A stretch of DNA of 64,000 nt. Source: Chryseobacterium sp. ZHDP1. GTDB lineage: Bacteria; Bacteroidota; Bacteroidia; Flavobacteriales; Weeksellaceae. The notes below the pieces were generated by a model. That model was not told the DNA's origin. It saw only the letters and a list, made by a program, of their open reading frames with translations, and searched no databases. A program made the translations under genes and the position numbers. Numbering within the stretch: position 1 is the first letter of the stretch; every line of letters starts with the position of its first letter. Shown here piece after piece: positions 58,154-64,000 of the stretch. The DNA is taken from the NCBI RefSeq assembly GCF_018603435.1, contig NZ_CP075682.1, positions 744,001 through 808,000 on the forward strand, in the 5' to 3' direction.

Positions 58154-58178
58154 AAGCATCGTGATGTACGATGCTTTA
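58154..58178 (-). terminator. Terminator of the ATP synthase operon
   Basis: AAAGCATCGT and ACGATGCTTT form a perfect 10-bp stem around GATGT; the minus strand continues TTTTGTTATTTTT. It lies about 20 bp after the atpG stop and overlaps the CorC promoter region. Confidence 0.9.
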
Positions 58179-58199
58179 ATATTGTGTTAAAATAATTTT

Positions 58200-59063
58200 T
58201 TACGAATTTTTCAAAGCTTCTGCTCCGGAAACGATCTCTAAGATCTCGTTTGTAATAGCAGCCTGTCTTGCTTTGTTGTAGAAAATTACCAAATCGTTTT
58301 TCAGAGCCTGCGCGTTATCTGTCGCTTTATGCATCGCAGTCATTCTCGCTCCGTGTTCAGAAGCTACTGAATCAAGGATGGCTTTGAAAACCTGAGTTTT
58401 GATTGATTTAGGAATCAGATTATCTAATATTTCTGTTCTGTTTGGCTCAAAAATATAATCTGTTTCTACCTGAGGTTCTGTATTCTCAGGCATTGAAATT
58501 GGAAGAAGCTGTTCTGTAGTTACTTCCTGAGTGGCAGCATTAACGAATTTATTATAAATTAAATATACTTCATCAAATTTACCTTCTGTAAAGTTTTTCA
58601 TTACAGCTTCAGTAACATGAGCTACCGTATCAAAGTTCAGATTATCGTAAACAGCACTTTCGTTTGCGTATACCTTACGGGTTCTTCTTACAGCATCAAA
58701 AGCTTTCTTACCGATAGACAAAACTTCCACCTCATATTGAGATTTGTTCTGAAACTGTGCATTAAGCTCCTTAACAATAGATGAGTTAAAAGCTCCGGCA
58801 AGACCTCTGTTTGAAGTAATTGCAATAAAAAGCACTCTTTTTACTTCTCTCTTCTGAGCATAAACAGAAATCTGATCAGGATCTGAACTGGAATTTACAT
58901 TCTGGATAAGTTCCTGTAATTTCTCAGAATAAGGTCTTAACATTACGATTGCATCCTGTGCTTTCTTCAGTTTCGCAGCGGAAACCATTTTCATAGCACG
59001 GGTAATCTGCATCGTGGATGAGATAGACGTAATTCTGCCTCGTATTTCTTTTAAGTTTGCCAT
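58200..59063 (-). CDS. atpG: ATP synthase F1 subunit gamma
   Basis: A 287-residue rotor shaft subunit. The N-terminal coiled-coil helix MANLKEIRGRITSISSTMQITRAMKMVSAAKLKKAQDAI and the C-terminal MHKATDNAQALKNDLVIFYNKARQAAITNEILEIVSGAEAL are conserved and form the central stalk. ITSNRGLAGAFNSSIV is the Rossmann-like part. It is the last gene of the operon and follows atpA by 85 bp, a spacer filled by an inverted repeat. Confidence 0.97.
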   Translation of the reverse strand: MANLKEIRGRITSISSTMQITRAMKMVSAAKLKKAQDAIVMLRPYSEKLQELIQNVNSSSDPDQISVYAQKREVKRVLFIAITSNRGLAGAFNSSIVKELNAQFQNKSQYEVEVLSIGKKAFDAVRRTRKVYANESAVYDNLNFDTVAHVTEAVMKNFTEGKFDEVYLIYNKFVNAATQEVTTEQLLPISMPENTEPQVETDYIFEPNRTEILDNLIPKSIKTQVFKAILDSVASEHGARMTAMHKATDNAQALKNDLVIFYNKARQAAITNEILEIVSGAEALKNS

Positions 59064-59069
59064 ATTGGG

Positions 59070-59145
59070 TTAGTTGTTGGTTGTCGGTTGTTGGTTGCTA
59101 GTTTTAGAAAATTCTGTCAACTATCAGCCAACAACCATCAACTAA
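59070..59145 (-). repeat. Long inverted repeat in the atpA-atpG spacer
   Basis: TTAGTTGTTGGTTGTCGGTT at the left faces CAACAACCATCAACTAA at the right; arms of about 27 nt match with three or four differences. It is built from repeated GGTTGTTGGTTG words and fills the spacer. No terminator T tract is present, so it may affect the relative output of atpG. Confidence 0.75.
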
Positions 59146-59148
59146 TTT

Positions 59149-60726
59149 TTAGTTATATTTAGAAGCTAAGTCATTTGCAGCCTGCTTAAGAACGCTGGTA
59201 ATTGAATCATCAATTTTCCCTGCCTTAATTGCAGCCATTGTATCAGGATGCTTAGATCTTAAGAACTCGATGTATTCTATCTGGAATTCTTTTACTTTTC
59301 TGATAGGAACGTTTCTCAGTAAGTTTTCTGTTCCTGCATAAATCATTGCAACCTGGCTGTCTACCGGAAGTGGAGAGTTTACCGGCTGCTTAAGGATTTC
59401 CACGTTTCTTTCCCCTTTAGAGATTACCGCTAATGTAGCAGCATCAAGGTCTGAACCGAATTTAGCAAACGCCTCTAATTCTTTATACTGAGCCTGGTCT
59501 AATTTAAGTGTACCAGAAACTTTTTTCATTGACTTGATCTGAGCGTTACCTCCTACTCTGGATACAGAAATACCTACGTTGATCGCAGGACGAACCCCTG
59601 AGTTGAATAGATCAGACTCTAAGAAGATCTGTCCGTCTGTAATAGAGATTACGTTGGTAGGAATATATGCAGAAACGTCACCCGCCTGAGTTTCAATAAT
59701 TGGAAGTGCTGTTAATGAACCCCCACCTTTTACGATTGGTCTTAAAGACTCAGGTAAATCGTTCATCTGTCTTGCGATATTGTCATCAGCGATTACTTTC
59801 GCAGCTCTTTCCAATAATCTTGAGTGAAGGTAGAAAACGTCTCCAGGATATGCTTCACGACCCGGTGGTCTTCTTAAAAGTAGAGAAAGCTCACGGTAAG
59901 CAACCGCTTGTTTAGATAAATCATCATAAACGATCAAAGCTGGTCTTCCGGTGTCTCTGAAGAACTCACCGATTGCAGCTCCTGCCATTGCAGAATATAC
60001 CTGCATAGGAACCGGATCTGATGCGTTAGCCGCAACGATTACCGTATATGCTAAAGCTCCTTTATCCGAAAGTGTTTTAACAATTTGTGCTACAGTAGAC
60101 GCTTTCTGTCCGATAGCAACATATATACAATATACAGGGTTACCTGCATCAAAGAATTCTTTTTGGTTGATGATCGTATCGATCGCAACAGTAGTTTTAC
60201 CTGTCTGTCTGTCACCGATGATAAGCTCTCTCTGTCCTCTTCCAACAGGGATCATAGAGTCGATTGCAACGATACCTGACTGTAAAGGCTCGGTTACCGG
60301 CTGTCTGTAAATAACTCCGGGAGCTTTTCTTTCCAATGGCATTTCGTATAAATCCCCAGTAATAGGACCTTTACCATCGATAGGGTTACCAAGAGTATCT
60401 ACTACTCTTCCTAACATTCCTTCTCCTACTTTAATAGAAGAGATTCTGTTTGTTCTTCTTACTGTATCTCCTTCTTTTACTAATTTACTTTCACCAAGTA
60501 GCGCAACACCTACGTTGTCTTCTTCAAGGTTAAGTACAATACCTTCTACATCACTAGAAAATTTCACCAACTCTCCGTATTGTACGTTTTCTAACCCGTA
60601 TACACGAGCAATACCATCACCGATGGTTAAAACTGTACCTACTTCCTCAACATTTGATTGAGTATCGAAGTTGGCCAATTGCTGTTTTAAGATCGCAGAT
60701 ACTTCTGCCGGATTTATTTCTGCCAT
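59149..60726 (-). CDS. atpA: ATP synthase F1 subunit alpha
   Basis: A 525-residue regulatory/nucleotide-binding subunit. Walker A is GDRQTGKT in [19 protein letters not shown], and the family signature [17 protein letters not shown] is present, with [29 protein letters not shown] preceding it. The arginine finger is in the SVSRVG segment. Gene order and length are normal. It lies 27 bp after atpH. Confidence 0.98.
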   Translation of the reverse strand: MAEINPAEVSAILKQQLANFDTQSNVEEVGTVLTIGDGIARVYGLENVQYGELVKFSSDVEGIVLNLEEDNVGVALLGESKLVKEGDTVRRTNRISSIKVGEGMLGRVVDTLGNPIDGKGPITGDLYEMPLERKAPGVIYRQPVTEPLQSGIVAIDSMIPVGRGQRELIIGDRQTGKTTVAIDTIINQKEFFDAGNPVYCIYVAIGQKASTVAQIVKTLSDKGALAYTVIVAANASDPVPMQVYSAMAGAAIGEFFRDTGRPALIVYDDLSKQAVAYRELSLLLRRPPGREAYPGDVFYLHSRLLERAAKVIADDNIARQMNDLPESLRPIVKGGGSLTALPIIETQAGDVSAYIPTNVISITDGQIFLESDLFNSGVRPAINVGISVSRVGGNAQIKSMKKVSGTLKLDQAQYKELEAFAKFGSDLDAATLAVISKGERNVEILKQPVNSPLPVDSQVAMIYAGTENLLRNVPIRKVKEFQIEYIEFLRSKHPDTMAAIKAGKIDDSITSVLKQAANDLASKYN

Positions 60727-60753
60727 TGTATGGTTGTTTTTTCTTTTTTTGAA

Positions 60754-61293
60754 TTAATTTAAGCTAAAATCTTTTTTAACCTGATTAAGTTTAGACTTCA
60801 CAGAAGCATCGATCTGCTGATCTCCAACTCTTAAAATATAACCTCCTAAAATTTCAGGCTTTATATTCAGCCGCAAATCAAAATTTGCATTGGTATTAAC
60901 AAGGTTGGAATTTCTTAAAATCTCATCAAGGTTTTCTTTAGAAAGCTGAGTTGCCGTTGTTACCGTCACTCTCTGCACTCCACTGATATCTTCAACTTTA
61001 TTGATGAATTCCTGAGCGATATTCTTTAATTGGCTTTCACGACCGTGCTTGATCACCAATGTAATCAAATTTTTGGAAGAAACCGATAAACCTTTGAAAA
61101 TTTCGTTTGCTACTTCTACTTTCTTTTTAGAATCGATGTAAGGCGTCATGAAAAATTTATTTAAGTCTGCAGACTCTTTCATGATCTTTACTACATCTTT
61201 CATTTCAGAAAATACAGTAGCCGTTTGACCTGATTCGTTGGTGAAGTCAAGTAAACCTTGTGCGTATCTTTTAGCTACTTTAGATGTAAGCAT
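60754..61293 (-). CDS. atpH: ATP synthase F1 subunit delta
   Basis: A 179-residue peripheral-stalk subunit (OSCP). The N-terminal helical domain begins KVAKRYAQGLLDFTNESGQT and the C-terminal domain ends GGYILRVGDQQIDASVKSKLNQVKKDF, the conserved family close. It connects the b dimer to alpha3beta3. Its start is 2 bp after the atpF stop, showing translational coupling. Confidence 0.95.
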   Translation of the reverse strand: MLTSKVAKRYAQGLLDFTNESGQTATVFSEMKDVVKIMKESADLNKFFMTPYIDSKKKVEVANEIFKGLSVSSKNLITLVIKHGRESQLKNIAQEFINKVEDISGVQRVTVTTATQLSKENLDEILRNSNLVNTNANFDLRLNIKPEILGGYILRVGDQQIDASVKSKLNQVKKDFSLN

Positions 61294-61295
61294 TC

Positions 61296-61793
61296 TTAGT
61301 TAAGGTTTGATTTGTTTAAATAATTTTGAACTAATTCGTTTTGAGCTTCGCTGTTGTCTAACTTCTGCTTCAAAATAGACTCTGCAATGTTTACTGATAA
61401 AGTACCGATCTGAGTTTTGATATCTGCCATTGCAGCATTTTTCTCAGCATTGATGGTTTGTTTAGCAGCTTCAATCATTTTATCTCCTTCTACTTTAGCA
61501 ACATCTTTAGCTTCACCTACGATTTTATCTCTGATTTCTCTTGCTTCTTTAAGGATGGCATCTCTTTCGATTTTAGCCTCACGAATAATTCTTTCGTTAT
61601 CCTCTTTTAAAGTTTCCATCTCTTTTCTTGCTAATGTAGCCTGATTAAGAGCGTCAACAATAGAAGTTTCTCTATCATTAATAGATTTTAAAATAGGTTT
61701 CCAAGCAAATTTGCCTAACAAGAATAACAATGCCAGAAAAATAACAGACTGGATAATAAATAATCCTGATGAAAACTGATGAATTAATTCCAT
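61296..61793 (-). CDS. atpF: ATP synthase F0 subunit b
   Basis: A 165-residue peripheral stator subunit. A short periplasmic start is followed by one membrane helix (about residues 10-30, FIIQSVIFLALLFLLGKF) and a long charged amphipathic helix to the end with the b-dimer heptad pattern (RIIREAKIERDAILKEAREIRDKI). Length is normal. It is separated from atpE by 86 bp with a strong hairpin in between. Confidence 0.95.
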   Translation of the reverse strand: MELIHQFSSGLFIIQSVIFLALLFLLGKFAWKPILKSINDRETSIVDALNQATLARKEMETLKEDNERIIREAKIERDAILKEAREIRDKIVGEAKDVAKVEGDKMIEAAKQTINAEKNAAMADIKTQIGTLSVNIAESILKQKLDNSEAQNELVQNYLNKSNLN

Positions 61794-61833
61794 TATATAA
61801 ATGTATAAATAATTATTACTTTTTTTCTTAAAT

Positions 61834-61870
61834 AACCACTACCTGTAACCAACCGTTACGGATAGTGGTT
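61834..61870 (-). repeat. Hairpin between atpE and atpF
   Basis: AACCACTACCTGTAAC and GTTACGGATAGTGGTT pair at 14 of 16 positions around CAACC, starting 9 bp after the atpE stop. The minus-strand tail is TTATTTAAG, not a strong T tract, so it may be a partial terminator or an mRNA-end stabiliser. Confidence 0.8.
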
Positions 61871-61879
61871 TAATTTTAA

Positions 61880-62074
61880 TTAGTTTACCGCGAATAGAGC
61901 AGCAAACGCAACACCTTCTACAAGTGCAGCTGCGATAAGCATAGCTGTTTGGATTTTTCCAGATTGCTCAGGTTGTCTAGCGATAGCTTCAAGAGCAGCA
62001 GCTCCGATTTTACCAAGACCGATACCTACACCTAGTACTACGATACCAGCACCTACAATTTTAGGGATTTCCAT
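61880..62074 (-). CDS. atpE: ATP synthase F0 subunit c
   Basis: A 64-residue c-ring subunit with two membrane helices joined by the polar loop RQPE (33-36). The Gly-rich first helix (GAGIVVLGVGIGLGKIG) packs the ring, and the ion-binding acid is Glu53 in ALVEGVAF. The sodium-type signature (Gln in helix 1, and Glu-Ser/Thr in helix 2) is absent, so proton coupling is inferred. Length is short but normal for flavobacteria. Confidence 0.96.
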   Translation of the reverse strand: MEIPKIVGAGIVVLGVGIGLGKIGAAALEAIARQPEQSGKIQTAMLIAAALVEGVAFAALFAVN

Positions 62075-62126
62075 AATATATAATTTTAAAAAATTTGTTT
62101 CTGATAAATTAATTTAAACTTTCAAA

Positions 62127-63230
62127 TTAGTGAGCAGCGTGGTGTTCATGCTCATGCTCCTGCACTGCCATTCCGATGAATAAAGCAGATAACATTGTAA
62201 AAATATAAGCCTGTAAGAATGCAACTAATACTTCTAACAAATAAATTACTAATGTTAAGAAAGGGAATGCAACTCCTGCCACTACATTTTTAAATACATA
62301 AATCAATCCGATCAAACTCATTACTACAATATGTCCTGCCGTCATGTTTGCAAAAAGTCGGATCATCAATGCAAAAGGCTTAGTAATTGTTCCTAATAAT
62401 TCGATTGGCAACATAATCAATTTCATTGGAACAGGAACTCCAGGCATCCAGAAAATATGCTTCCAATAATCTTTGTTTGCCGAAAAAGTCGTAATCAGGT
62501 AAGTAAGAATAGCCAGAAAGAACGTCATCGTAATATTCCCTGTAACATTAATTCCGAATGGCATCAATCCTAATACGTTCAAAAATAAGATAAAGAAAAA
62601 TACTGTTAAAAGATAACCAATAAATCTTTTATATTTATGCCCGATATTCGGAATAGCGATTTCGTCTCTCACGAAAATTACCAAAGGCTCCAAAAATCTT
62701 GCTGCACCTGTAGGAACAGCAGACTTTTTATAAGACTTAGCCATTCCGGTAAACAATAAGAACATGAAAACCGCTGTCAATAAAATAATCAAAACACTCT
62801 TCGTAATTGATAAATCTAAAACCTTTTCCGAAGTAACATGACCTTCTTCATCTTCTTTTAAATTTCCAGCCGCATCAGTCTTGTAAATTTTTTCATGATG
62901 TAATTTATAGAAAGCTCCGTCAACCTCTGTAGTTTCACCATGCATGAATCCCTCTTTACTGTTGCTCATGAAAGCGTGAAAACCGTTATCATAAAAAATA
63001 ACCGGAAGAGGAAAACCAATATGATGACCTTCTTTATCCACCATCAATGTAAAATCGTGAGCATCCAATAAGTGATGATCGATATACTCTTTGTTTTCTT
63101 TACTTACTTTATCTTTTTCAGATAGCTCTGTAGTAGCAGAACCTGCTTCAGCATCAGCACCACTATGCTGTGCAGACACTAAGTTTAATACAAAAATACT
63201 GTAGAATAAAACTGCGAATTTCTTAAACAT
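62127..63230 (-). CDS. atpB: ATP synthase F0 subunit a with periplasmic N-terminal extension
   Basis: A 367-residue a subunit. The C-terminal 220 residues are the usual five-helix core with the essential Arg in PFALMIRLFANMTAGHIVV. Unlike most bacteria it begins with a signal peptide (MFKKFAVLFYSIFVLNLVSA) and has a periplasmic domain of about 120 residues rich in His, Glu and Lys before the first core helix, a known feature of Bacteroidetes AtpB. It ends in a His-rich tail (QEHEHEHHAAH). The start MFKKFAVLF is chosen because eight extra upstream codons would spoil the signal peptide. Confidence 0.95.
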   Translation of the reverse strand: MFKKFAVLFYSIFVLNLVSAQHSGADAEAGSATTELSEKDKVSKENKEYIDHHLLDAHDFTLMVDKEGHHIGFPLPVIFYDNGFHAFMSNSKEGFMHGETTEVDGAFYKLHHEKIYKTDAAGNLKEDEEGHVTSEKVLDLSITKSVLIILLTAVFMFLLFTGMAKSYKKSAVPTGAARFLEPLVIFVRDEIAIPNIGHKYKRFIGYLLTVFFFILFLNVLGLMPFGINVTGNITMTFFLAILTYLITTFSANKDYWKHIFWMPGVPVPMKLIMLPIELLGTITKPFALMIRLFANMTAGHIVVMSLIGLIYVFKNVVAGVAFPFLTLVIYLLEVLVAFLQAYIFTMLSALFIGMAVQEHEHEHHAAH

Positions 63231-63289
63231 TGATAGGTTTTTTTCGTTGTGCAAAAATATAATAATTTTTCTAGTTTCAATAAATATTT

Positions 63290-63661
63290 TTACTGTTTTT
63301 TGTCATAATTAATAAGCTTAATTGCATAGTAGGTAAGCAGGGTTGTCAGGACAAAATATGGTAATATAAAGTGAAATTTATAGCCGGGAATAGATTCAAA
63401 GTTTAGTTTTTTTCTAATTAAATACATTAATCCAAACTTTAAAAGAATTAATCCAATAACTGACAAACCTAAAAACTCAGGAGCTATTCTATTAATTAAG
63501 ACAATAAGTGTTATCATCATCATAAACATAACACTCAGAAAAAGATAAAACTTTACAATAATGATTTCATCAAGATGGAAAACAAATTTCCATAATGAAA
63601 AATGAATCAAAAATGTTAAAAAAAACAGTATTGTAACCAGAATATTTGGATTGACCTTCAT
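63290..63661 (-). CDS. Small membrane protein at the head of the atp operon (DUF6168-like)
   Basis: A 123-residue protein with four membrane helices (about residues 7-27, 34-57, 63-85 and 91-115) and a basic end. It lies 59 bp before atpB, the place of AtpI/AtpZ assembly genes in other bacteria. It resembles the flavobacterial DUF6168-type protein found between atpZ and atpB, from memory. Its role may be F0 assembly or ion supply to the a subunit, but this is inferred. No atpZ gene is visible upstream in the window. Confidence 0.7.
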   Translation of the reverse strand: MKVNPNILVTILFFLTFLIHFSLWKFVFHLDEIIIVKFYLFLSVMFMMMITLIVLINRIAPEFLGLSVIGLILLKFGLMYLIRKKLNFESIPGYKFHFILPYFVLTTLLTYYAIKLINYDKKQ

Positions 63662-63874
63662 TTTTTATTTTAGTTGTAACCTAACATATATAAATATATA
63701 AGGTAATTTTTAATGATCACAAAAATAGACTTTTTCTATCGCATTTTGCTACAATTTGATTTTTATCATCTCAATCATTTCGGAATACTTTCAATTCAAG
63801 TAAAAATCCTATTTATAGAATAAAAAAATCATCCATATAATTTTAATATTAATTCATAAAAAGCAACTTATTTG

Positions 63875-63882
63875 TATATTTG
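63875..63882 (+). promoter_or_regulatory. Possible plus-strand promoter near the window edge
   Basis: TATATTTG is a perfect TAnnTTTG box on the plus strand with no clear -33. Downstream, CTCATTTG at about 63917-63924 and CAAATGAG at about 63948-63955 could form a hairpin followed by TTTTT. The stretch from 63662 to 64000 shows no gene; it may hold the leader of one beyond the edge. Confidence 0.35.
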
Positions 63883-64000
63883 CAATCAATTTTATAAAAA
63901 CACTTTGCTTTAATCTCATTTGTAATAAGAACTTGTTTTTCATGCATCAAATGAGTTTTTACATATATATAATTTTTTGCTACATCAATTAAAGAAATTA

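Noticed and set aside
1..64000. tRNA or rRNA genes
   Set aside because: No cloverleaf with a GTTCGAATC-type T arm and no conserved rRNA segment was seen on either strand.

Overview
The window is chromosomal DNA of a Flavobacteriia member, most likely Chryseobacterium or a close Weeksellaceae relative. Evidence: low G+C; type IX secretion (T9SS) C-terminal sorting domains on two secreted proteins; promoters of the flavobacterial form TTG-N17-21-TAnnTTTG; a Bacteroidetes-type type VI secretion baseplate pair; an ATP synthase operon lacking beta and epsilon; and a GG-leader peptide with a leader of the kind common in Chryseobacterium. No rRNA, tRNA, CRISPR array or prophage was seen. Genus assignment is inference from gene content.

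Layout. 1-4.2 kb (minus): end of a GT2 glycosyltransferase operon, SRP RNA (plus), then menB-menA, a small membrane protein and a metallo-beta-lactamase-fold hydrolase. 4.2-6.1 kb: a 260-bp MITE-like element and a complete 1,269-bp insertion sequence with an 8-bp target duplication. 6.2-12.8 kb: TPR protein, gyrA, DUF4286, small secreted proteins, GNAT, DUF421, a tiny GG-leader peptide and a TonB-C-like secreted protein. 13-20 kb: a 1,374-residue NACHT STAND ATPase placed 32 bp after uvrA. 20-24 kb: Crp/Fnr regulator, DJ-1/PfpI protein and ABM-domain protein among dispersed palindromic repeats. 24-26.3 kb: TssF and TssE. 26.3-29.5 kb: a repeat-dense zone (83-bp tandem array, bipartite hairpins, duplicated palindromic element) around an amino-acid permease. 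29.6-36 kb: DUF4920, M14 carboxypeptidase, XRE regulator with a helically phased operator array, proline dehydrogenase, UbiA prenyltransferase and a mevalonate-kinase-like GHMP kinase. 36-53 kb: transporters, thiolase, a sigma/anti-sigma/barrel cluster, DUF151 nuclease, etfBA, SDR, two T9SS cargo proteins, M20 dipeptidase and a lipoprotein. 53-58 kb: DinB and methyltransferase, methylmalonyl-CoA mutase small subunit, udk, divIC, clpS and a CorC-type protein. 58-63.7 kb: atpB-E-F-H-A-G with an upstream small membrane gene.

Most genes are on the minus strand and form short operons ended by clear intrinsic terminators. The housekeeping genes cover menaquinone and isoprenoid synthesis, fatty-acid or amino-acid oxidation through ETF, and ATP synthesis. 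The accessory interest lies in the NACHT gene, the XRE operator array, the GG-leader peptide, and an unusually rich set of intergenic repeats. One repeat family shows compensatory base changes, which supports a conserved RNA or DNA structure.
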